In this document: one piece after another, positions 1 to 4,045 of the stretch
How positions within the stretch are numbered: the stretch's first letter is position 1
Layout: every line of letters starts with the position of its first letter
Origin: JAHFLQ01 sp964432465
Lineage (GTDB): Bacteria; Patescibacteriota; Minisyncoccia; UBA6257; WO2-44-18
DNA length: 8,672 bases
Assembly (NCBI GenBank): GCA_964432465.1
Contig: CAYSNI010000010.1
Span: 1 to 8,672 of the forward strand
Direction of reading: 5' to 3'
The notes under the pieces: generated by a model
Database searches by the model: none
What the model saw: the letters and a program-made list of their open reading frames with translations, nothing else
What the model was told of the DNA's origin: nothing
Program-made: the position numbers and the translations under genes

Positions 1-1
1 G

Positions 2-421
2 GCGTCAATCGAGGCCGCGGTGGAAAAGCACGCTCTTAAGGCTGACGAGAATTTAATAAAAGTGGAAATTAGGCAGAAGTCAGAATTAGATTTAGAGAAG
101 GAAGATTTTGGAGATATGAAAATGGAAATGACTTTTATGGCCGAGGAAGCTCCGACGGCTTCCGAGAATAAAACGACGGACCTAAAGTCGGAAGAGATTT
201 CTAAGGTCCGGACTAAATCTGAGGCTATGAGGGTCGGCGCAGGGAATGCTCAGGACGATAAGAGTGAAAGCCAGAAGGCGCACGGAAAAAGAAAGCAGGT
301 TCAGGAGAAGATTGCGAAAACTAGAAAGGCACTTTCCGATCTTGCAATCTCTGCGAGAATAAAAAAAGCCGAGCGCGCTTTGGAGGTTAAGGAAAATAAC
401 CGGAAGGATAATGATGACTAA
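2..421 (+). CDS. C-terminal part of a charged, helix-rich protein of unknown function (5' end outside window)
   Basis: The reading frame is open from the first complete codon at position 2 to TAA at 419-421, so the gene probably begins upstream of the window. A GTG at 20 is the first in-window start candidate but has no ribosome binding site before it. The visible ~139 residues are very rich in Lys and Glu, with no membrane segment and no Cys. The last ~50 residues (KRKQVQEKIAKTRKALSDLA onward) look like a charged amphipathic helix or coiled coil and end in a hydrophilic NNRKDNDD tail. A short Met-rich patch (MKMEMTFMAEE) lies in the middle. I do not recognise a family. Cytoplasmic or extracytoplasmic location cannot be told because the N-terminus is missing. 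The stop codon lies inside the stem of the following terminator, which supports this as a genuine 3' end. Confidence 0.6.
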   Translation, partial: ASIEAAVEKHALKADENLIKVEIRQKSELDLEKEDFGDMKMEMTFMAEEAPTASENKTTDLKSEEISKVRTKSEAMRVGAGNAQDDKSESQKAHGKRKQVQEKIAKTRKALSDLAISARIKKAERALEVKENNRKDNDD

Positions 422-455
422 CTAAAAACCACCCATTTGGGTGGTTTTTAGTTAG
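418..455. terminator. Bidirectional intrinsic terminator between convergent genes
   Basis: A perfect 17-bp inverted repeat, CTAACTAAAAACCACCC at 418-434 and its complement at 439-455, surrounds the 4-base loop ATTT. The A-run on one side and T-run on the other give a U-tract on both strands. The left arm contains the TAA stop of the + strand gene, and the right arm ends 2 bp from the stop of the minus-strand gene at 458. It should terminate both convergent transcripts. Confidence 0.9.
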
Positions 456-457
456 CT

Positions 458-700
458 TTACTTGCAGCAATCGCGATTGCACACGCCACCGGTATTGCAG
501 CACTTACACATCCCCTTCGACATTTTTTTAAGAGCGATCAATCCAAGCAGTATCGGCCAAGCCATATCAACAAAATCTGAACTCAGCACCCCCAGCGCTT
601 TTAGCAGGAAGGCCAGTGCGATTAAAAGTAGTAAAGAAGCAGTCGCTTTATGATGAGGGCACTTGCAACCCATCATTTCCATTTTGTTTTCTCCGTCCAT
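458..700 (-). CDS. Cys-rich two-helix membrane miniprotein, possible metal-binding
   Basis: Up to 80 residues with two hydrophobic helices (about 20-40 and 43-58, the second containing AWPILLGLIALKK) and cysteine clusters at both ends: C12-x-C14-P-H16-H17 at the N-terminus, and C65-x-C67-C68 with C74, C78, C79 at the C-terminus. Lys-rich flanks after helix 2 suggest that both termini are cytoplasmic, so the two clusters could face each other and bind a metal or undergo redox; that is inference. The helix pair with its WPI-L-GL-AL core resembles the LiaF/DUF5668-type transmembrane module of small bacterial membrane proteins. The start is uncertain. ATG at 700 lacks a Shine-Dalgarno, whereas ATG at codon 7 (682) has GGAG 8 bases upstream and would give a 74-residue protein starting MEMMGCKC. 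It is divergent from the 788 gene and ends at the bidirectional terminator. Confidence 0.75.
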   Translation of the reverse strand: MDGENKMEMMGCKCPHHKATASLLLLIALAFLLKALGVLSSDFVDMAWPILLGLIALKKMSKGMCKCCNTGGVCNRDCCK

Positions 701-744
701 GATTATTAGTTAGAAAAATTATTCGACCTTGTAGATGCCTATTC

Positions 745-773
745 AGTATAGCAAAAATACTTCTCCGGTTTGC
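745..773 (-). promoter_or_regulatory. Promoter of the Cys-rich miniprotein gene (extended -10)
   Basis: Read on the minus strand, TGCTATACT (fwd 745-753) is an extended -10 (TG-n-TATACT) with no clear -35 hexamer at 17 bp. Transcription would start near 738, giving a leader of about 38 bases to the ATG at 700, or about 55 to the ATG at 682. It lies back to back with the + strand promoter at 771-779. Confidence 0.55.
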
Positions 774-779
774 TATAAT
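771..779 (+). promoter_or_regulatory. Extended -10 promoter, leaderless start of the 788 gene
   Basis: TGCTATAAT is a perfect extended -10 with TATAAT at 774-779. No good -35 is seen around 751-756 (gcaaaa), which is usual when the TG extension is present. Only 8 bases separate the -10 from the ATG at 788, so the mRNA probably begins at or within a base or two of the start codon. Confidence 0.65.
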
Positions 780-787
780 TCATAGTA

Positions 788-1366
788 ATGTTCTGGAAGA
801 AAGCATTCGCGTTCGCCCTGGTAGTAACTCTGGCTGGTATGGCATTGGATATCATGATCCATCTTCTTACCGGCGTTGTGGTCCACTTTAATTACGTAAT
901 TGAAAAGACTTTTGTTGTCGGACTTGCTCTTTTCTTGTTTAGTTGGTGGATCGGAGCGGATTGGAAGCACGGAATAGGTTTTGTTTTTATCGCGAGTTCT
1001 CTTTTTTACGTCTACTATCTTTTAGCAGTGCCGACTCTGGATCGGGCGGTATTTACTTTGGATGAGCAGATAAAGTGGGTATTTGTTCACTTCGTCGTCA
1101 TTTATCTTCCGTATCTAACGGGTCTGAGTATTTTGGATAAGAGTTTGTCAGCCCGGCCGGTAATTTCAAATAGAAATCTTCTGCTCGTCACTATCTTAGG
1201 GTCGTCCCTATTTGCCTTAATGTCGTTTCCCGGGGTGAGTTTTATTGTTGATAACAATTTAGTAATCGGTCGGACTTACAATGATCACATTGCTATCAGC
1301 ATCGTTCTGCTCACTTTAGGAATTGTTGCTTGTTATCGGCTGTTAAAAAGCAAAACCCCTCAGTAA
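788..1366 (+). CDS. Six-helix integral membrane protein of unknown function
   Basis: 192 residues, predominantly hydrophobic, with about six membrane helices near residues 6-29, 40-57, 63-82, 96-116, 131-149 and 167-184, so it is an inner-membrane protein. The N-terminal MFWKK and C-terminal RLLKSKTPQ are positively charged, consistent with both ends in the cytoplasm. Histidines at 25, 33, 61, 101 and 167 and the acidic pair D21/E39 lie in or near helices, but I see no known transporter or enzyme motif. The start is fixed by the -10 box 8 bp upstream and the absence of room for a leader. The 3' end (cccct...) overlaps the terminator of the tRNA on the opposite strand; its own transcript has no U-rich terminator and would run into tRNA antisense. 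I do not recognise the family. Confidence 0.8.
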   Translation: MFWKKAFAFALVVTLAGMALDIMIHLLTGVVVHFNYVIEKTFVVGLALFLFSWWIGADWKHGIGFVFIASSLFYVYYLLAVPTLDRAVFTLDEQIKWVFVHFVVIYLPYLTGLSILDKSLSARPVISNRNLLLVTILGSSLFALMSFPGVSFIVDNNLVIGRTYNDHIAISIVLLTLGIVACYRLLKSKTPQ

Positions 1367-1374
1367 AGAGGGGT
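1346..1374 (-). terminator. Intrinsic terminator of the tRNA gene
   Basis: On the minus strand, directly after the encoded CCA, a 6-7 bp GC-rich stem (CCCCTC/GAGGGG, fwd 1356-1361 and 1368-1373, plus A1355-T1374) with a 6-base loop is followed by TTTTGCTTTT. The U-run is present only in the minus direction. The element overlaps the last codons of the convergent membrane-protein gene. Confidence 0.8.
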
Positions 1375-1448
1375 GGTGGACCCGGGAGGACTTCAACCTC
1401 CAACCAACGGATTATGAGTCCGCTGCTCTGGCATTGAGCTACAGGTCC
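1374..1448 (-). tRNA. tRNA with CAU anticodon, probably tRNA-Ile2 (lysidine type) or elongator tRNA-Met
   Basis: 75 nt with encoded CCA. All arms fold: acceptor GGACCTG/CGGGTCC (one T6-G67 wobble), D stem GCTC/GAGC, anticodon stem GCGGA/TCCGT with loop CTCATAA (CAT at fwd 1414-1416), 5-base variable loop TGGTT, T stem GGAGG/CCTCC, discriminator A. The loop is not that of initiator tRNA and the acceptor closes with a normal G1-C72 pair, so fMet is excluded. The acceptor start GGACC with C4-G69 and C5-G68 fits the pairs recognised by TilS in tRNA-Ile2 and resembles Bacillus tRNA-Ile2 as I remember it; elongator Met remains possible. Odd feature: the D loop is AATGCCA and the T loop TTGAAGT, so the near-universal G19-C56 elbow pair appears as C19-G56. 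Confidence 0.92.
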
Positions 1449-1478
1449 GAGAGGGGCTGACAATCAAGCGATAAGCTA

Positions 1479-1507
1479 AGATTACCTCATTTTTACGTAC
1501 TTGTCAA
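1479..1507 (-). promoter_or_regulatory. tRNA promoter (TTGACA-17-TAATCT)
   Basis: On the minus strand, a perfect -35 TTGACA (fwd 1502-1507) is followed by exactly 17 bases and the -10 TAATCT (fwd 1479-1484). Transcription would start near 1472, about 24 bases before the mature tRNA 5' end. The -35 occupies the same bases as the -35 of the divergent phosphatase promoter. Confidence 0.8.
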
Positions 1508-1529
1508 TAGTAGAAAAATATGCTATAAT
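1501..1529 (+). promoter_or_regulatory. Histidine phosphatase promoter (TTGTCA-17-TATAAT, extended)
   Basis: TTGTCA at 1501-1506, a 17-bp spacer and TATAAT at 1524-1529 preceded by TGC give a near-consensus extended promoter. The -10 ends 7 bp before the ATG at 1537, so the transcript should be leaderless or nearly so. This rules out the upstream TTG at 1501 as a start codon because it is the -35 itself. Confidence 0.85.
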
Positions 1530-1536
1530 TTCCGTA

Positions 1537-2091
1537 ATGAAACTAGTGTTAATCCGCCATTGTGAAACTGATTGGAATGCGGCCGGCCGGATGCAAGGCC
1601 AGACCAATACTTTTTTGAATGAAAATGGCCGCCAACAGGCATTGGATCTGTGTGAGCAATTAAAATCTCTAGGAATTAGGAAAATTTATAGCTCCGATCT
1701 TCAACGCGCAATCCAGACCGGTGAGATTATTTCTATGAGCCTGGGGGTGCCGATGAAGACCGATCAGCGGATTCGAGAGTGTCGGTTTGGCAGTTTGGAA
1801 GGGAAAACTTTTCCGGAGGCGGCCGCTATCTATACGCAACCGCATTTTTATCCGGTTAGCATCGCGTTCTATACCAGTGAAAAACAGCCGTATGATTTTA
1901 CCAGCTATGGAGGTGAGAGCAAGCGCGCGGTCATTGATCGCCATCTTGAGTTTATTTCCGATCTTAAAAAGCAACATGCCAATGAAGTGGTTTTGGCGAT
2001 CGGTCATGGTACGGGTCTGAATACGCTGTTGTCAGTGCTTGGCCAAGAGCCGAATCTCAAGCGCGGTGAAATCCGATTTCTGGAGGTTTAA
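1537..2091 (+). CDS. Histidine phosphatase superfamily protein (phosphoglycerate mutase-like)
   Basis: 184 residues. It opens with the superfamily signature MKLVLIRHCETDWN: R7 and H8 are the phosphate-binding Arg and the catalytic His that is phosphorylated, but the usual Gly of RHG is Cys (C9). Other expected elements follow: GQ..T.LNENGRQQA (21-35), SSDLQRA with R57, the acid in RECRFGSLEG (E81), and the second histidine in AIGHGTG (H157). The length is normal for small cofactor-independent members (CobC/GpmB-like). Such enzymes remove phosphate from sugar phosphates, nucleotides or other small metabolites; the substrate cannot be read from sequence, so I give no gene symbol. It is expected to be cytoplasmic. 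The start at 1537 is chosen from the promoter, which lies 7 bp upstream. Its TAA overlaps the stop of the convergent glycosyltransferase gene in the four bases TTAA. Confidence 0.88.
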   Translation: MKLVLIRHCETDWNAAGRMQGQTNTFLNENGRQQALDLCEQLKSLGIRKIYSSDLQRAIQTGEIISMSLGVPMKTDQRIRECRFGSLEGKTFPEAAAIYTQPHFYPVSIAFYTSEKQPYDFTSYGGESKRAVIDRHLEFISDLKKQHANEVVLAIGHGTGLNTLLSVLGQEPNLKRGEIRFLEV

Positions 2092-2798
2092 CGTGTAAAT
2101 GGTTTATCAAAAATGATTACCCAGATAAAGTTGATGAAATATCGGAAGGTGGTTAGAAAATAGCCGCGTTTTCGAAATCGTCGCGAAGAAGAATAGACCA
2201 GTAATTTTGGCGTGAAAATTACCTTGCCGATCAGGCGCAGTTGTTTGCCAAGTTTTACGTCATCACCAAAAAACTTGTAGCTGGTATCTAGGCCACCGAT
2301 TCTTTTTAAAGCCTCGCTTTTTACCGCTACGTTTCCTCCTAAGACCACGCTACCCATACCTAGCAAATAGTGAACCAAAAGATAGCCTGGGTAGGCATAA
2401 AGCAAAAAGCCGTAAAAGGTGATAAGTCTACCGAGCCGGCTCTGATCACGATAGGCATATGGTCCGCTCACGCCAACCACGCCGGGTCGGGAAAGATAGG
2501 TGATAGCTTTTTCACTCCAGTCCGGAGCGAGCCAGTTATCGGCGTCAATAAAGGCGATAATGTCGCCACTAGCAATTTGTCTTCCGGCTTCGCGAGCGAT
2601 ATTGGTGCCGGGCTCTTTCTCAATGACTACCTTCGTTTTTGGATAGGATAAGGCGATCTCGCGGGTCCGGTCAGCGCTACCGTTATCGGCCACGATGATT
2701 TCTTTGACCAGATGCTCTGGTTGCTTTAAAATATACTCTATTGTCCTCCCGATGTTTTCTTCTTCATTCCGGGCGGGTATGATAAATGAAATGCTCAT
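2088..2798 (-). CDS. Family 2 glycosyltransferase with C-terminal membrane segment
   Basis: 236 residues with a GT-A fold. The nucleotide-sugar binding start is SFIIPARNEEENIGRTIEYI (3-22), followed by EIIVADNGSADRT (33-45), the metal-binding DxD in FIDADNW (D85, D87), and a GDD at 178-180 in the position of the usual ED catalytic base. Hydrophobic stretches at about 126-150 and 215-231 suggest membrane association, with the short RGYFLTTFRYFINFIW tail as anchor. Members transfer a sugar from a nucleotide sugar to a lipid, glycan or protein acceptor on the cytoplasmic face of the membrane; the sugar and acceptor are unknown. No other envelope-polysaccharide genes are adjacent. No Shine-Dalgarno precedes the ATG at 2798. 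The start overlaps the start of the divergent gene by 8 bp and the end overlaps the phosphatase by 4 bp, so the gene is squeezed between two opposing genes. Confidence 0.9.
   Translation of the reverse strand: MSISFIIPARNEEENIGRTIEYILKQPEHLVKEIIVADNGSADRTREIALSYPKTKVVIEKEPGTNIAREAGRQIASGDIIAFIDADNWLAPDWSEKAITYLSRPGVVGVSGPYAYRDQSRLGRLITFYGFLLYAYPGYLLVHYLLGMGSVVLGGNVAVKSEALKRIGGLDTSYKFFGDDVKLGKQLRLIGKVIFTPKLLVYSSSRRFRKRGYFLTTFRYFINFIWVIIFDKPFTR
2778..2783 (+). promoter_or_regulatory. Candidate -10 for the 2791-3442 operon, inside the glycosyltransferase 5' end
   Basis: TATGAT at 2778-2783 sits exactly 7 bp before the ATG at 2791, the same geometry as the clear promoters at 771 and 1524. No convincing -35 is present (ttttct at 2755-2760). 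If real, it excludes the alternative in-frame ATG at 2779, which lies inside the box. Confidence 0.4.
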
Positions 2799-3108
2799 AA
2801 AATCTGTGTTTGCTGTTAGTATCGCGATTTTGGCACTCGCGTATATCTTATTTTATATTTACTTGGCCCCGATTAGCAATCTGATCGTTGTTGGATTCGA
2901 TGGCATCCGGGAGCTGAATTTACTTGGGACTACCGAGGACGTCTTCTTCATTTTGACCTCGGGAGGCGTACTGGTTCTGATTAATTTATTTCTTGCCGGC
3001 GTTTTGATTAAAAGAGATACTTTTTTAGCCGGCCTTTTGCCATTCGCATCTCTGGTCGTATCGATATTGATTTTAATTTCAGTGGGTGTTATCATAGCTA
3101 ACAATTAG
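2791..3108 (+). CDS. Small three-helix membrane protein upstream of rplU
   Basis: 105 residues from the ATG at 2791: helix 1 about 5-25, a polar segment APISNLIVVGFDGIRELNLLGTTED (26-50), helix 2 about 51-72, KRD, and helix 3 about 79-102 ending ISVGVIIANN. This arrangement (membrane helix, P-ISNLIV-FD, FLG..ED, two more helices) matches my memory of an unnamed small membrane protein family of Parcubacteria-type genomes, but I cannot name a function. The frame stays open back to 2695, giving alternatives such as ATG 2779, but upstream residues are coded antisense to the glycosyltransferase and look like shadow sequence; 2791 gives a compact N-terminus and fits the -10 box. It ends 4 bp before rplU and is almost certainly co-transcribed with it. 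Confidence 0.75.
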   Translation: MLIKSVFAVSIAILALAYILFYIYLAPISNLIVVGFDGIRELNLLGTTEDVFFILTSGGVLVLINLFLAGVLIKRDTFLAGLLPFASLVVSILILISVGVIIANN

Positions 3109-3112
3109 TATT

Positions 3113-3442
3113 ATGGCATTCGCGATCATCGAAACCGGCGGCAAGCAGTACAAAGTAGCTCCGGGACAAAAACTAAAAATTGAGAAGTTGGCCGACAAAG
3201 TCGGTGAGCCTGTTAAAGTCGGCGAAGCGGTTACTTTTGACCAGGTGCTTTTGATTGCCGACGGTGAGGATGTCAAAATCGGCGCGCCGACCGTCTCTGG
3301 CGCGAAAGTATCCGCAAAAGTAGTGAAGCAAGGACACGCCAAGACGGTGATTGTCTTTAAGTATCACTCCAAGACCCGATATCGAAAGAAGAAGGGCCAT
3401 CGTCAGCTTTTCACCGAGGTAGAGATCATCGGAATAAAATAA
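3113..3442 (+). CDS. rplU: 50S ribosomal protein L21
   Basis: 109 residues, full length for L21. The family start AFAIIETGGKQYKV (2-15) and the C-terminal signature FKYHSKTRYRKKKGHRQLFTEVEI (82-105), with Lys/Arg-rich rRNA-binding residues and GHRQ, are both present. L21 binds 23S rRNA in the large subunit and in most bacteria is encoded just before rpmA (L27). Here rpmA is not next to it: a terminator follows immediately. The gene is instead second in a two-gene operon behind a small membrane protein, with a 4-bp gap. There is no Shine-Dalgarno before the ATG, so translation may depend on coupling to the upstream gene. Confidence 0.97.
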   Translation: MAFAIIETGGKQYKVAPGQKLKIEKLADKVGEPVKVGEAVTFDQVLLIADGEDVKIGAPTVSGAKVSAKVVKQGHAKTVIVFKYHSKTRYRKKKGHRQLFTEVEIIGIK

Positions 3443-3470
3443 AACACCCCAATGGCGGGGTGTTTGTTTT
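3442..3470. terminator. Bidirectional intrinsic terminator after rplU
   Basis: A 9-bp stem (AAACACCCC 3442-3450 with GGGGTGTTT 3457-3465, loop AATGGC) is followed on the + strand by GTTTTAATTT and on the minus strand by TATTTTATT. It separates rplU from the convergent small gene ending at 3476. The first stem base is the last base of the rplU stop codon. Confidence 0.9.
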
Positions 3471-3475
3471 AATTT

Positions 3476-3640
3476 CTAGTCCTTCTCTGGGAAATTCCAG
3501 ATGGTTAGCACGATAATCGCGATGCTTACCATTAACATTCCTGATCCCTTTTGGTACTCCGTTTGGATCAATGTCCAGAGAGCACTGCCCATTAAGATGA
3601 GTCCGCTGACGCCGATCGCGCTGGCGAAGAACCGTTTCAT
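3476..3640 (-). CDS. 54-residue two-helix membrane protein under a dyad-controlled promoter
   Basis: The start is ATG at 3640 because GGAGGT lies 4 bases upstream, one of only two strong Shine-Dalgarno sites in the window; longer in-frame starts at 3652 and 3676 have none, and 3676 lies upstream of the expected transcription start. The 54-residue protein begins MKRFFASAIG, has helix 1 about 6-25, a short polar turn (TEYQKGSG), helix 2 about 34-49 and the tail WNFPEKD. By the positive-inside rule the N-terminus is cytoplasmic. No Cys, His or catalytic motif is present and I recognise no family. Functions such as a small regulatory subunit of a membrane complex, a stress protein or a type I toxin-like peptide are possible but unsupported. 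It has its own strong promoter with an internal inverted repeat, so expression is probably controlled separately from the upstream gene. Confidence 0.7.
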   Translation of the reverse strand: MKRFFASAIGVSGLILMGSALWTLIQTEYQKGSGMLMVSIAIIVLTIWNFPEKD

Positions 3641-3644
3641 GGCC

Positions 3645-3650
3645 ACCTCC
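3645..3650 (-). promoter_or_regulatory. Shine-Dalgarno site that decides the 3640 start
   Basis: GGAGGT on the minus strand, 4 bases from the ATG at 3640. It is unusual in a window where most genes lack any Shine-Dalgarno. Confidence 0.8.
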
Positions 3651-3667
3651 ATAAAAAGAACTCTCAG

Positions 3668-3696
3668 AGCATACAAACTATCTGATAGTCTGTCAA
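3668..3696 (-). promoter_or_regulatory. Promoter of the 54-residue gene (TTGACA-17-TATGCT)
   Basis: On the minus strand, the consensus -35 TTGACA (fwd 3691-3696), a 17-bp spacer and the -10 TATGCT (fwd 3668-3673). Transcription would start near 3661, giving a leader of about 20 bases that carries the Shine-Dalgarno. It lies just downstream of the end of the 3712-3963 gene. Confidence 0.8.
3673..3693. promoter_or_regulatory. 21-bp dyad, probable repressor operator
   Basis: An inverted repeat centred on base 3683: inner arms ACTATC (3677-3682) and GATAGT (3684-3689) are perfect, and outer arms ACA (3673-3675) and TGT (3691-3693) also pair, with one mismatch (3676/3690). It fills the spacer between the -35 and -10 and touches both, so a bound protein would block RNA polymerase. 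The half-site CTATC/GATAG resembles tet operators, but the spacing differs. No regulator gene is in the window. Confidence 0.6.
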
Positions 3697-3711
3697 GACT
3701 TTTCTCTTAAG

Positions 3712-3963
3712 CTATTCGGGATCATACGGAGCGCTTTTGGCTGGTTTGGCGCCTTCCTTTATTCTTTTCATGCCACTTTGATATAGCCAGTCAGCGATTA
3801 TCCAGGAAATTGCCGAAACGACTATGCCTAGAAGACAGTAGGCTAGATAAAATCTGCTCATTTCTTCGTTTAGTATAAGTGCTACTAACGCGAATACCGC
3901 GCTAGTAAAATTTAACGTCATGAACACCACGAACAGCAAAAGCTTAAAAAAAGCTTTAATCAA
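3712..3963 (-). CDS. Small two-helix membrane protein with TTG start
   Basis: 83 residues. The start codon is TTG at 3963, supported by a perfect AGGAGGT 8 bases upstream and by a -10 box further up; no ATG or GTG gives a comparable start. Helix 1 spans about 8-31 (KLLLFVVFMTLNFTSAVFAL), then NEEMSR, helix 2 about 38-60, and a polar basic tail (QSGMKRIKEGAKPAKSAPYDPE) that is probably cytoplasmic. The only Cys (C43) is inside helix 2. I do not recognise a family. It lies downstream of recR on the same strand but is separated by a GC-rich palindrome and has its own promoter. The next gene (3640) also has its own promoter, so the two small membrane proteins are probably independent units. Confidence 0.72.
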   Translation of the reverse strand: MIKAFFKLLLFVVFMTLNFTSAVFALVALILNEEMSRFYLAYCLLGIVVSAISWIIADWLYQSGMKRIKEGAKPAKSAPYDPE

Positions 3964-3971
3964 GTCAGCTT

Positions 3972-3978
3972 ACCTCCT
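3972..3978 (-). promoter_or_regulatory. Consensus Shine-Dalgarno supporting a TTG start
   Basis: AGGAGGT on the minus strand, 8 bases from the TTG at 3963. It is the best ribosome binding site in the window and is the main reason to accept the weak start codon. Confidence 0.85.
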
Positions 3979-3994
3979 AAAAGTTCCTAGTAAG

Positions 3995-4000
3995 ATTATA
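3995..4000 (-). promoter_or_regulatory. -10 box of the 3963 gene
   Basis: TATAAT on the minus strand, about 31 bases before the TTG start. The -35 is poor (tagata at 17-bp spacing) and falls between the -10 and the GC-rich palindrome. A leader of about 25 bases would include the Shine-Dalgarno. Confidence 0.6.
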
Positions 4001-4023
4001 GAGAAATTAGCCTCGGTTATCTA

Positions 4024-4045
4024 GCCTGCCTGCCGGCAGGCAGGC
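4024..4045. repeat. GC-rich perfect palindrome of CPR type
   Basis: A 22-bp perfect palindrome with arms GCCTGCCTGCC and its complement and no loop. It abuts the recR stop codon (4046-4048). No U-run follows on either strand, so it is not a standard intrinsic terminator. Elements with the core CCTGCCGGCAGG are, from memory, dispersed in many copies in Parcubacteria-like genomes; only one copy is in this window. Confidence 0.8.

Noticed and set aside
773..970. Minus-strand frame opposite the 788 membrane protein.
   Set aside because: It is antisense to a gene with a good promoter and clear membrane helices, with no family resemblance.
1501..1536. N-terminal extension of the phosphatase from TTG at 1501 (12 extra residues).
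   Set aside because: The TTG is the -35 element and the extension covers the whole promoter; the protein family begins at MKLVLIRH (1537).
2695..2790. Longer start for the membrane protein before rplU.
   Set aside because: The extra residues are antisense to the glycosyltransferase start, are unlike a membrane N-terminus, and ATG 2779 lies inside the candidate -10 box.
3676..3676. Start of the 54-residue membrane protein at 3676 (66 residues).
   Set aside because: It would lie upstream of the -10 box and so outside the expected transcript; the Shine-Dalgarno points to 3640.
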